A stretch of DNA of 45,280 nt from an uncultured Lentisphaeria bacterium (GTDB taxonomy: Bacteria; Verrucomicrobiota; Lentisphaeria; Victivallales; Victivallaceae), in the NCBI GenBank assembly GCA_903863035.1, contig CAIPAT010000264.1, positions 1 through 45,280 on the forward strand, in the 5' to 3' direction. How positions within the stretch are numbered: the first letter of the stretch is position 1; each line of letters opens with the position of its first letter. Shown in pieces: positions 8,788-16,509 of the stretch. The position numbers and the translations under genes are program-made. The notes beneath the pieces were generated by a model that was not told the origin of the DNA, ran no database searches, and saw only the letters and a program-made list of their open reading frames with translations.

Positions 8788-9267
8788 CGGTATCCCCGAT
8801 CCCTGGCCAGAGATCAAGTCCGGATAATTTTTAATTATCTACTATAATTTCCAGTCCCGCTCCGGGCACCATCACTTTAAACATAAAATCAGTCAGGACA
8901 AGAATTCCATGATTTTCCCGAGACAGCCTGTTTTATGCCTTGATATTGAAAAAAACAGGTACAAATAATCGGCTTGCGCAGACGATTTATAAAAAATGCT
9001 TGTATTTATGATTTCTGTTGCTATTCTTATTGATATGACATTTTAAATAATGTTTTACAGGTGTTAAATTTATGAGGGGGTTGTTTAAATTTACCGGACG
9101 TGAGTTAATACTGTCCAGTAATTGTTCTATTTTGTCTGCCTTGGTTTAGGCTGACGCAAACCGGAGAGTTACCTGCCGGAGTTAAAGAGTAATATCGAAA
9201 TATGTTTCTGGCCATGGAAATATTTTCGGTTTTATAATAATAATCATGGCGTGCAGGAAGAAGAAAA
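8788..9267. other. 480-nt gene-free region, probable leader of the RRM gene
   Basis: No convincing coding frame was found on either strand. A possible sigma-70-type promoter lies at 9000-9027 (separate entry), which would give a leader of more than 200 nt before the RNA-binding protein gene. A 'CCGGAG...CTGCCGG' partial inverted repeat lies around 9162-9179. Confidence 0.4.
9000..9027 (+). promoter_or_regulatory. Candidate promoter for the RRM protein gene
   Basis: TTGTAT at 9000-9005 and TATTCT at 9022-9027 are separated by 16 nt and face the RRM gene. Both boxes are imperfect in a very AT-rich background, so this is a weak prediction from sequence alone. Confidence 0.25.
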
Positions 9268-9588
9268 ATGAATCTCTATGTCGGCAATCTCTCGTTCAAA
9301 ACCACAGACGAATCCCTCAAAGAACTATTCCAGGCGCACGGACAGGTCGAATCTGCTCGCGTAGTCATGGATCGCGACTCCGGACGCTCCAAAGGCTTCG
9401 GCTTCGTCGAAATGTCCAACACCGCAGAAGCCACGGCCGCAATCAATGCGCTCAATGGCACCGATCTTGATGGCAGAAGTATCAATGTAAACGAAGCCCG
9501 TCCGAAACCCGAAGGCGGCGAACGTCGCAGTGGCGGCGGCGGATTCGGTGGCGGCCGCAGTGGCGGCGGCGATCGCAGAAGCTACTAA
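9268..9588 (+). CDS. Single-RRM RNA-binding protein with Gly/Arg-rich tail
   Basis: A 106-residue protein with one RNA recognition motif. RNP2 is 'LYVGNL' (residues 3-8) and RNP1 is 'KGFGFVEM' (42-49), the aromatic residues that stack on RNA bases. The tail after about residue 84 is Gly/Arg-rich ('GGGGFGGGRSGGGDRRSY'), as in the small RNA-binding proteins of cyanobacteria and other bacteria, often linked to cold response. It is cytoplasmic. The ATG at 9268 follows GGAAGAAG at a suitable distance. The gene is monocistronic, with a strong terminator directly downstream and a long candidate leader upstream, which would suit post-transcriptional control. Identification as an RRM protein is firm; its RNA targets are unknown. 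Confidence 0.95.
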   Translation: MNLYVGNLSFKTTDESLKELFQAHGQVESARVVMDRDSGRSKGFGFVEMSNTAEATAAINALNGTDLDGRSINVNEARPKPEGGERRSGGGGFGGGRSGGGDRRSY

Positions 9589-9614
9589 GTTTCAGTAACG
9601 CCTAAGCGTTTTTA

Positions 9615-9653
9615 TAGCCGGCAGGATAAAATTCTGCCGGCTATTTTATTTTC
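9615..9653 (+). terminator. Rho-independent terminator of the RRM gene
   Basis: A perfect 10-bp stem, TAGCCGGCAG (9615-9624) with CTGCCGGCTA (9634-9643), a 9-nt loop, then TTTTATTTTC. It lies 27 nt after the RRM stop codon. Confidence 0.9.
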
Positions 9654-9775
9654 AAGCGGATGAAGCTATCAGCAGGCGAAAACGTGTTATAATTCATGGG
9701 ACTTCAGGTTACATAGAAAACTTGAACAAACAAGGCGACTTGTTCCGGTAAAAGAATTAAACGTTAATACAAGGT

Positions 9776-9831
9776 AACCGCTTCGAGCGGTTCACGAATT
9801 CAAGCATTCGGCTCTGTCAGATGTATCTGAC
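9776..9831. other. Two compact hairpins in a gene-free stretch
   Basis: AACCGC-TTCGA-GCGGTT (9776-9792) and GTCAGAT-GT-ATCTGAC (9816-9831) lie in the 250 nt between the RRM terminator and the tRNA. Neither is followed by a T run. They could belong to a small structured RNA, but no known RNA family was recognised. Confidence 0.35.
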
Positions 9832-9905
9832 TAACGTATATACAGTTTGCTATACACATTCTTGGAATGTTGCGGTATTTTGTGGAGTTTTCTAGTAGGA
9901 AAAAT

Positions 9906-9981
9906 GGTAGCGGCTTAGGGACTCGAACCCCAGACACATGGATTATGATTCCATTGCTCTAACCAGCTGAGCTAAGCCGCC
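9906..9981 (-). tRNA. tRNA with anticodon CAT (elongator Met, or Ile if lysidine-modified)
   Basis: The minus strand folds into a full cloverleaf. The acceptor stem is GGCGGCT with AGCCGCT (a G-U pair at 1-72), the D arm is GCTCAGCTGGTTAGAGC, the anticodon stem is ATGGA/TCCAT with loop ATCATAA (anticodon CAT), and the T arm has loop TTCGAGT. CCA is encoded at the 3' end. The paired first position and lack of three G-C pairs at the base of the anticodon stem argue against an initiator tRNA. Sequence alone does not cleanly separate elongator Met from the Ile-CAT type. Confidence 0.95.
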
Positions 9982-10057
9982 ACAAGTAACAGGAAAATAC
10001 TTTAGCATTTAATGCTTAAGATGCAAATGAATTAACTATAAAAGCGAGGAAAATTTT

Positions 10058-10094
10058 TCAAAAAATAAAAAACATTTTCTGATTTATAAATCAG
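10058..10094 (-). terminator. Weak terminator candidate after the S41-like gene
   Basis: The perfect palindrome CTGATTTATAAATCAG (10079-10094) overlaps the stop codon and is followed, in the minus-strand direction, by a T-rich run. The stem is AT-rich and therefore weak. Confidence 0.35.
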
Positions 10095-10993
10095 CGTTTA
10101 ACCTTGTTGAAAGTCTTAAGACTGATCAGCATATCTGAAGCCTTCATTACACACGGATCTTCGGCAAAAACACCTTGCTCATGCTGCTGATTTACTGCTT
10201 TGATAGAGATTGCATCGATGACCGGTTTTACCGGGCCGTCGGGCATGTCTTTATAAGCATCAGGGATTTGCGGAACGAGCAGACTTGAGTTGTCAGGTAG
10301 TTTTATCATTTCAGGTTTGAACGGCATCCCTGCAGAAGGTACGCCGAGCGTAATGACGTTTTTTGATTTTTCTGCAAGCCAAGTGACTGCTTCCGGAGTT
10401 CCGATAGTAGTTTCGCCAATCAATATAGCACAGTTAGGTTGATTTTTTACACCATTCTTTTGAATGTTTTGAGTCGGCATATTGAAAAAAGCAGATGCAA
10501 TTCTGCCTGCATTCTGAATTTCAAAACTACGGCAGTTTCGTAAATCAAGAACAACACCTTCAGGAGCATTTGACGCAGACAATGACTTTTCGTAGTTCAC
10601 GATTAGTTTTGATACTGAATCATCTGATAAATAATCTATTCTAAAATATATAATCCTGCCGTTTCTCAGTGAAACCGGCTGAAAAATATGGCTTTGCGAA
10701 GATTTGGCGCATTCCATGACTAAATCTTTGCTGTTTGACGGGATATAGCGCAAATCACTTCGGATTGACTTTAACAAAGCCTCAACAATTCGATTTTTCT
10801 CATTTTCAGTCAGTCCGTTTTCATTGACAATTTTCTTTTGTTTTAGGATTTCCAGGACATCGTGGATTTTGCGATAGAATGGATCAATCTTCGGAGCTTC
10901 CGGCTCCATGTGTTGCAGTGCGGCTGCATCTGGATTTGCCGCAAAAAGCATTGCAGTCGTGATAAAGAACAGAATTGTGTATATGGTTTTCAT
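10091..10993 (-). CDS. Secreted S41-peptidase-like protein lacking the usual catalytic Ser motif
   Basis: A 300-residue protein with an N-terminal signal peptide ('TIYTILFFITTAMLFAA'). The middle resembles the tail-specific protease (S41, TSPc) core: 'EGVVLDLRNC' matches the conserved 'G-x-V-x-D-L-R-x-N' strand, and 'GETTIGTPEAVTWLAEKS...VPSAG' fits the region that normally contains S-A-S-E with the nucleophile Ser. Here the residues are G-T-P-E, so the normal nucleophile appears missing and the protein may be a pseudoenzyme. There is no visible PDZ domain. The start codon overlaps the purE stop by 1 nt (TGATG), so translation is probably coupled, although the functions look unrelated. Family assignment is moderate; the activity loss is read directly from the motif. 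Confidence 0.65.
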   Translation of the reverse strand: MKTIYTILFFITTAMLFAANPDAAALQHMEPEAPKIDPFYRKIHDVLEILKQKKIVNENGLTENEKNRIVEALLKSIRSDLRYIPSNSKDLVMECAKSSQSHIFQPVSLRNGRIIYFRIDYLSDDSVSKLIVNYEKSLSASNAPEGVVLDLRNCRSFEIQNAGRIASAFFNMPTQNIQKNGVKNQPNCAILIGETTIGTPEAVTWLAEKSKNVITLGVPSAGMPFKPEMIKLPDNSSLLVPQIPDAYKDMPDGPVKPVIDAISIKAVNQQHEQGVFAEDPCVMKASDMLISLKTFNKVKR

Positions 10994-11520
10994 CAGTAAA
11001 TCAACCCTGCTTTCAACTCCTGCTGGAGTTCTTCGTCAGCCTTCATTACCTGTGCGGTTTGTTCTTTGCGGAATTCTTTCAGTTTTCCGGACAATTCCGG
11101 ACAGCTTAATGCCAAAATTGCTATTGCATATAGCGCCGCATTTTTTCCGCCGGCTTTTCCGGCAGTGACCGCTGCTACTGGAATACCAGGAGGCATCTGG
11201 ACTGTTGCCAGCAGGGCATCCAATCCATTGAACGGTTCAGATGCAACTGGAAGTCCGATGACCGGCAGTGTGGTGTGGGCGGCAACAACACCACCCAGGT
11301 GGGCGGCCATTCCTGCAGCACAGATAATTACTTTGATACCGGCTGATTCGGCGTTGATTGCAAAATCCGTGGCGGCATCCGGAGTACGATGAGCGGACAT
11401 AACCCGGGCAGTGAAGGGTACTCCGAATTGTTTGAAAGTCTGGAAAGCACTTTTGAGAATCGGCAAATCGTTTTTGCTTCCCATCATTACAGCGACTAGC
11501 GGCTTGCAGCATTCAGTCAT
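10993..11520 (-). CDS. purE: N5-carboxyaminoimidazole ribonucleotide mutase
   Basis: Class I PurE moves the carboxyl group of N5-CAIR to give CAIR in de novo purine synthesis. The 175-residue protein shows 'MMGSKNDLPI' (substrate binding), 'SAHRTP' with catalytic His44, and 'AGMAAHLGGVVAAHT'. The frame stays open upstream to 11601, but ATG 11520 has GGAG about 9 nt before it and gives the usual family length, so it was chosen. The stop overlaps the following S41-like gene by 1 nt. Upstream is rpoZ. The partner purK was not seen in the window. Confidence 0.95.
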   Translation of the reverse strand: MTECCKPLVAVMMGSKNDLPILKSAFQTFKQFGVPFTARVMSAHRTPDAATDFAINAESAGIKVIICAAGMAAHLGGVVAAHTTLPVIGLPVASEPFNGLDALLATVQMPPGIPVAAVTAGKAGGKNAALYAIAILALSCPELSGKLKEFRKEQTAQVMKADEELQQELKAGLIY

Positions 11521-11638
11521 CAGAACATTCTCCTTTCGCAACGTATTTGCTATAATAACATTATTAAATACAGAAAGCCGGTCTGCGATAAAATTTCGCA
11601 CACCAGCTTTAAATATCTCATTTTAACAAGACGGCTGC

Positions 11639-11908
11639 TCAGTCTTTGGTTTCAGCCGGTCCGGCGGAAACATTTTCAAGACTGAAAATATCTTCCACTT
11701 GAACGGCTTCTTCTTCCGGCCCATATTCGTAATAGAGTTTGCCTTCAGCAATCTCCAGCAGCGCAACGTCGAGCACGTTGTCAGAGTGGCATTTGACCAT
11801 CGGTCTGCCGCCAAGCGCCAGTTGTTTTGCCCGTTTGGCCGCCACGATGCTGAGCACCTTCGGGTCGGTAATGATTTTCTTTGCCTTTTCGAGATAAGCG
11901 TTATTCAC
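11639..11908 (-). CDS. rpoZ: RNA polymerase omega subunit
   Basis: An 89-residue protein with the omega core 'IVAAKRAKQLALGGRPMV' and 'VALLEIAEGKLYYE', followed by an acidic tail typical of RpoZ. Omega helps fold and recruit the beta-prime subunit. The start is GTG at 11908, with GGAG 8 nt upstream. It sits between the acyl-CoA dehydrogenase gene (60 nt gap) and purE (118 nt gap) on the same strand. Genes encoding omega are often placed with nucleotide-metabolism genes; here purE is next. Confidence 0.9.
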   Translation of the reverse strand: MNNAYLEKAKKIITDPKVLSIVAAKRAKQLALGGRPMVKCHSDNVLDVALLEIAEGKLYYEYGPEEEAVQVEDIFSLENVSAGPAETKD

Positions 11909-11930
11909 CTTTTTAACTCCTTGCTGGCCG

Positions 11931-11956
11931 GCGGGGAACCCGGATGTGATCCCCGC
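11931..11956. other. GC-rich stem-loop between acyl-CoA dehydrogenase and rpoZ genes
   Basis: GCGGGGA (11931-11937) pairs with TCCCCGC (11950-11956). No T run follows, so it is not a standard terminator. It could stabilise the upstream message or limit read-through into rpoZ. Confidence 0.4.
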
Positions 11957-11968
11957 TGACCTTGGTTA

Positions 11969-13693
11969 TTAGAAGTCAATGATCACGCGATGATTGTCAA
12001 TAGTAGACACATCGCCGCCAACAACTTCCATGTAACATTTCTTGAAATCAGAGACTGAATCGAGGATATATCTTTCAGCCAGCACTTCGCGAGAGTTGTC
12101 CTTGAGGGCGTCTCTCAGCATGAGCAGTCCGACGAAGATATAGGTTTCCATTGTGACCAGGTTATGTGCCTGGAGGTCGTAGTATGCGCTGTCTTTTTTC
12201 TCAGTGATATACTTGATCGCATCAAGCTGCAGCTTGTGCATTTCACTGATTTTATCCTTGAGCCTGATCAGTTTCCCGTCATAGGGCAGGGCCATGAATT
12301 CCTTGATCCGTTCTTCATTGGCTCTGGTGATGACCCCGCCGATGGCGGCGACAATCTGAAGCTGGGTGGTGCCTTCGTAGATGTTAGTGATACGGGCGTC
12401 ACGATAATAGCGCTCGACATTGAAATCCTTCATGTAGCCGGTGCCGCCATGAATCTGGATGGCATCGTAGGAAACTTCATTGGCGATTTCGGTTGAAAGA
12501 GCTTTGCTCATCGGGGTGAGAACTCCGGCAACACGGTTGTAATACTTGGCTTTGTCGCGGATTTCCTGAGTGAGTTCCTTTTCTGAAAGCGTTTCCATCA
12601 GGTGATTGTAACCGCTGCGCAGATCAACCGCACGGGTGGTTTCGTAAAGGAGCGTTCTTGCCGCCAGAACTTTCATTTTCATTCTGGTCAGCATGTCATA
12701 GACCGCCGGGAACTGGTCAATGCTGCGTTTGAACTGCTCGCGCTCGGAAGCGTATTTACGCGCTTCTCTGAACGAGGCTTCGGCAATCCCGAGCGCCTGG
12801 GCGCTGATCGCCACGCGGGCACCGTTCATCAGCGACATGACATATCTGGTCAGGCCGCGGCGGCGCTGTCCGCAGAGCAGGGCGGGAACGTCATTGTATT
12901 GCAATTCAGCTGTGGCAACACCGTGGATCCCGAGTTTGTGCTCGATACGTCTGACCACGAGCTGCGGACATGCTTCGGCGATGAACATTGAAAGGCCGCG
13001 GCCGTCGGATGTTCCTTCTTCGGAACGCGCCAGCACCAGATGCACTTTCGCACAGCCGTTGGTGATAAAACGTTTCATTCCGTTCAGATACCATTGTCCG
13101 GTTTTAGGATCCTGCCAGGCTTTGAGTCGGACAGACTGAAGGTCTGACCCTGAATCGGGTTCGGTCAAGTCCATAGAACCGTCAACTTCGCCGGTGGCGA
13201 AACGGGGTAGAAACTGTGCTTTCTGTTCATCAGAACCGAATTCACTGATGGTTTCGGCAATATCCTGAAGACCGAATAGGTTCTGCAGACTGGCATCGGC
13301 ACGGGAGACCATTTCGGTCATCATCGTGTAGATGGTCACCGGGCAGTTAAGACCGCCGTATTGATGCGGCAGCATTACTCCCATGACATCAGCCTGCTTG
13401 AGGTCGTGCAAGTTTTTCTGAGTAAGCGGATGATAAGTAACAGTGTTGTTTTCAAAGTGCGGGCCTTCTTCGTCAACGGTACGCGATCTGGGTTCGATAT
13501 TATCGCCGCAGATTTCACCGATGACGGCAAGAATCCGCTGATAGTTATCGAGCGCGTCAGCATAGTTTTTCGGCGCGTGATCGAATTTTTCCGCTTCTTT
13601 ATAGTTTTTCTCACGAAGCCCGACGGCTTCATTGAGGTCCAGGTTCTTAAGCGTGAACTGGAGGTCCTTATTGTCAGTATAAAAATTGGCCAT
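11969..13693 (-). CDS. Acyl-CoA dehydrogenase, long form
   Basis: A 574-residue FAD enzyme that would oxidise an acyl-CoA to the 2-enoyl-CoA and pass electrons to the ETF encoded just upstream. Family marks are 'MDLTEPDSGSDLQ' (FAD-binding region), 'FITNGCAKVHLVLAR', 'IQIHGGTGYMKDFNVERYYRD' (split in the protein as usual) and 'ITNIYEGTTQ' with catalytic Glu440. The roughly 130 residues after this motif form the extra C-terminal helical domain found in the larger acyl-CoA dehydrogenases (about 570-600 residues). ATG 13693 follows a GGGGGG run. The gap to etfA is only 15 nt, so etfB-etfA-acd looks like one operon. The substrate chain length cannot be told from sequence. Confidence 0.93.
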   Translation of the reverse strand: MANFYTDNKDLQFTLKNLDLNEAVGLREKNYKEAEKFDHAPKNYADALDNYQRILAVIGEICGDNIEPRSRTVDEEGPHFENNTVTYHPLTQKNLHDLKQADVMGVMLPHQYGGLNCPVTIYTMMTEMVSRADASLQNLFGLQDIAETISEFGSDEQKAQFLPRFATGEVDGSMDLTEPDSGSDLQSVRLKAWQDPKTGQWYLNGMKRFITNGCAKVHLVLARSEEGTSDGRGLSMFIAEACPQLVVRRIEHKLGIHGVATAELQYNDVPALLCGQRRRGLTRYVMSLMNGARVAISAQALGIAEASFREARKYASEREQFKRSIDQFPAVYDMLTRMKMKVLAARTLLYETTRAVDLRSGYNHLMETLSEKELTQEIRDKAKYYNRVAGVLTPMSKALSTEIANEVSYDAIQIHGGTGYMKDFNVERYYRDARITNIYEGTTQLQIVAAIGGVITRANEERIKEFMALPYDGKLIRLKDKISEMHKLQLDAIKYITEKKDSAYYDLQAHNLVTMETYIFVGLLMLRDALKDNSREVLAERYILDSVSDFKKCYMEVVGGDVSTIDNHRVIIDF

Positions 13694-13708
13694 GGTATGC
13701 GTCCCCCC

Positions 13709-14737
13709 TTAGACCTTTGCCTTATAGGCTTTAATCATTTTCGGAATAACATCGTTCAGCTCACCGACAATCCCGTAATGTGCAACGGAAAAGATCGGCG
13801 CACCTGGATCAGTATTGATGGCAATGATCTTTTTGCTGTCATCCATTCCGGCGCGGTGCTGAATAGAACCGCTGATGCCGCAGGCGATGTACAATTTCGG
13901 ACGAACCGTAACTCCAGTCTGTCCGACCTGATGATCGTGATCAATCCAACCGGCATCAACCGCAGCGCGGGATGCTCCGACTTCGCCGCCGAGCGCTTCG
14001 GCCAAAGCATAAATCCATTTGAAGTTTTCTTTGCTGCCGACTCCGTAGCCGCCGGCCACGATGACTTGAGCACCTTTTAAATTAATTTCTTTTGCCTCTC
14101 TGACGCGTTCCATGACTTTGACAATCGCATCATCATTGGAAAGGGCAGGGGTGACTTTAACCAGCGTACCTTTGCGGGTTGTATCCGGTTCATCCATTTT
14201 CATGACGCCTTCGCGGACGGTAACCATCTGCGGGTCATCCCATGTATTGACGATGGTTGCGATGATGTTGCCGCCGAACGCTGGACGAATCTGCATGAGT
14301 TTGTTTTTGTAGAACTGCTTGTTGACCTTGTCATCGAAATCATCGATTTGAAGATCGGTACAGTCAGCGGTAAGTCCGGCTAGCTTTTCAGAAGCGACGC
14401 GCGGTCCCAGTTCACGGCCTTTCAAGGTCGCGCCGAACAGCAGAATGTTCGGTTTGTGTTCTTTGATCAGGTCAATCAAGACCTTGGCATACGGCAGTAC
14501 GGTAAACGGTTCCAGGCGTTTGTCTTCCGCCAGAAAAACAGTGTCGCAGCCGTAATGATAAAGTGTGTCAACGCATTTGCCGACGTTGTCGCCAAGCAGT
14601 ACGGCTTCGGTTTTGACGCCGAGGCGTTTGGCAAGTTCGTGGCCTTTGCACACGAGCTCAAGGCTGACATCAGCGATAACGCCGCCTTCCTGCTCTATAA
14701 ATATCCATACATTTCCGATTTTTTCAGACATATCCAT
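13709..14737 (-). CDS. etfA: Electron transfer flavoprotein alpha subunit
   Basis: EtfA binds FAD and, with EtfB, carries electrons from the acyl-CoA dehydrogenase to the respiratory chain or another acceptor. The C-terminal FAD domain is clear: 'GQTGVTVRPKLYIACGISG', 'SIQHRAGM', 'IIAINTDPGAPIF' and 'YGIVGEL'. The N-terminal domain has the 'NILLFGATLKGRELGPRVA' motif. The frame allows a GTG start at 14740; ATG 14737 overlaps the etfB stop as TGATG and was preferred, and ATG 14731 is also possible because GGGGTG lies 8 nt before it. The order etfB-etfA-dehydrogenase with overlap and short gaps indicates one transcript. Confidence 0.95.
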   Translation of the reverse strand: MDMSEKIGNVWIFIEQEGGVIADVSLELVCKGHELAKRLGVKTEAVLLGDNVGKCVDTLYHYGCDTVFLAEDKRLEPFTVLPYAKVLIDLIKEHKPNILLFGATLKGRELGPRVASEKLAGLTADCTDLQIDDFDDKVNKQFYKNKLMQIRPAFGGNIIATIVNTWDDPQMVTVREGVMKMDEPDTTRKGTLVKVTPALSNDDAIVKVMERVREAKEINLKGAQVIVAGGYGVGSKENFKWIYALAEALGGEVGASRAAVDAGWIDHDHQVGQTGVTVRPKLYIACGISGSIQHRAGMDDSKKIIAINTDPGAPIFSVAHYGIVGELNDVIPKMIKAYKAKV

Positions 14738-15633
14738 CACCCCAGTGTATGATCATCAATAAGTTCGTGGACCAGATTCTTGATGCCCTCTTCAGACGGC
14801 TCTATTTTTTTGGTATCGGTGGCGGTCAGAACGACACTCATGATGTTCTTGACCTTGGTCGGTGACCCGGCGAGGCCGGTACGACCCTTATCGGCTCCGA
14901 CATCCTCAGCACTCCATTCGTAGATCAGAAGACCTTTCTGTTTCAAGGCTTCTTCTTCGACAGCAAGCTGTTCGGCATCTGTATAATTAGCATTGGCATG
15001 ATCCTTAGCCAGTTCAGTACGGGTTCTGGCATTCTTGTACTTCATGATTTTGCGGGCAGCCTGGGGACGCGGTACATTGGAATCAATGACTGTCAGCAGT
15101 GCCGGCAGCGGAGACTCCAGGATTTCATAGCCGCCTTCGATCGCGCGTTTGGCAACTATTTTTTTCTTATCCAGCTTGATCACTTCTTCAATATAGCATA
15201 TCTGCGGAATTTTGAGTTTTTCAGCAAGCTGGGGGCCAACTTGAGCGGTATCGCCGTCAATAGCCTGTCTGCCGCAAAGAATCAGGTCAAATTTTCCGAT
15301 CTTATTAGCGCAGCAGCTTAATGCATAACTGGTAGCCAGAGTATCGGCACCGGCAAAGCTTCTGTCCGTAAGCAGGACACATTCATCCGCACCCCGATAA
15401 AGAGATGAACGCAATACTTCGGCTGCATTCGGCGGTCCCATGGTGCCGACTACTACTTTGGCACCATAACGGTCTTTCAGTTGCAACGCGAGTTCCAGCG
15501 CATTCAAGTCTTCCGGATTAAATATCGCCGGGAGAGCGCTACGGTTCACAGTCCCATCCGGCTTCATTGCTTCGCCGGTGATGTTCTGGGTATCCGGAAC
15601 CTGTTTTACAAACACGATAACAGTGTAACTCAC
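14737..15633 (-). CDS. etfB: Electron transfer flavoprotein beta subunit
   Basis: The EtfB/FixA-type subunit, 298 residues. The N-terminus 'VIVFVKQVPDT' and the block 'LILCGRQAIDGDTAQVGPQLAE' are family signatures, and 'NPEDLNALELALQLKD' is also typical. In classical ETFs this subunit binds AMP. The start is GTG 15633, after AAGGGAG. It is the first gene of the etfB-etfA-acd run. Whether this ETF is of the bifurcating type cannot be settled by eye. Confidence 0.95.
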   Translation of the reverse strand: MSYTVIVFVKQVPDTQNITGEAMKPDGTVNRSALPAIFNPEDLNALELALQLKDRYGAKVVVGTMGPPNAAEVLRSSLYRGADECVLLTDRSFAGADTLATSYALSCCANKIGKFDLILCGRQAIDGDTAQVGPQLAEKLKIPQICYIEEVIKLDKKKIVAKRAIEGGYEILESPLPALLTVIDSNVPRPQAARKIMKYKNARTRTELAKDHANANYTDAEQLAVEEEALKQKGLLIYEWSAEDVGADKGRTGLAGSPTKVKNIMSVVLTATDTKKIEPSEEGIKNLVHELIDDHTLG

Positions 15634-15781
15634 AGTTTAGACTCCCTTTTTTGTTAATCGTTAAAATGTTGTATAGAATCCTAACATAAAACAAAGTGGA
15701 AGCTAATATAGCACAAACAGTTAAAAATAATAGCCGCAGAAAGTTTTTTTTTAGATTAAATCAATGGTTTCAGAGCCATTT

Positions 15782-16492
15782 CTAAAGATTCGAAATAACT
15801 TTTTCACTGATGCATGATGCCGGTACGCTGATTCCGGTTTTATTGGATACGGCAGGACGGGTTTTTAAAATATAAAGATCCAGCAGCATTTTTATTTTGG
15901 CCAGTTTTTCACGAATTTCAACACCAATCCGTGATACAAATAAATCAGGCGTCACTGCATTGAATGCCACAGTATCCAGACCGTAATATATGGATATATA
16001 CTGGGCACGCTCATTATGATCCTCCTGAGATACAATGGTAAATTTTTTCAAGCCGAATAATTCCACGGCCCGGACAATCGAGTCTAGTGTACGATGACCA
16101 TCCGGATCGGACAGGATTACATTGTCCGGAATGCCGCGTTTGCGCAATGCATTTCTCATATCTGCTGTTTCATCATAATTCGCTTTGGGTCTGGCCGCGC
16201 CGCTGACCAGCAGGTATTTTACTTTGCCATTCTTGTATAAATTTACCGCCGCGTTGATCCGGCAGTTAAAATATTCATTCGGAAGTTTGTGGTCGGTACG
16301 GGAGGTGCCCAGCACCATTGCAACATCATTGTATGGAATTGACTCAACCGAATTATAAAGAAATGATCCGGTTTGGCTTCTGACATGCCATGAACAGAGC
16401 ATAATAATTGAGATTATTGCCGCAACTCCGGCGACAGCGCAGAAAAAAAACCTCTTTTCCAATGACGAACTTTTTTTTAATTTGAAATGCAA
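15782..16492 (-). CDS. SanA/YdcF-like (DUF218) membrane-anchored envelope protein, copy 2
   Basis: It resembles Escherichia coli SanA, an inner-membrane DUF218 protein linked to vancomycin exclusion at high temperature; the biochemical role of the family is not well defined. A hydrophobic anchor ('FFFCAVAGVAAIISIIMLCSW') precedes the DUF218 domain with 'VMVLGTSRTD', 'RINAAVNLYKNGKVKYLLVSG', 'HRTLDSIVRAVELFG' and 'IVSQEDHNERAQYI'. The frame is open up to an ATG at 16543, inside the upstream gene, but the TTG at 16492 aligns exactly with the TTG start of the neighbouring paralogue and gives the same 236-residue length, with AGAGG 8 nt before it. That start was chosen. It lies 17 nt after the upstream paralogue's stop. 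Confidence 0.8.
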   Translation of the reverse strand: MHFKLKKSSSLEKRFFFCAVAGVAAIISIIMLCSWHVRSQTGSFLYNSVESIPYNDVAMVLGTSRTDHKLPNEYFNCRINAAVNLYKNGKVKYLLVSGAARPKANYDETADMRNALRKRGIPDNVILSDPDGHRTLDSIVRAVELFGLKKFTIVSQEDHNERAQYISIYYGLDTVAFNAVTPDLFVSRIGVEIREKLAKIKMLLDLYILKTRPAVSNKTGISVPASCISEKVISNL

Positions 16493-16509
16493 TTTTGCAG
16501 CCTCTAATG

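Noticed and set aside
9906-9981. tRNA as the attachment site for the recombinase at 7687-8379
   Set aside because: No repeat of the tRNA 3' end was found near the recombinase gene, and the intact RRM gene with its terminator lies between them.
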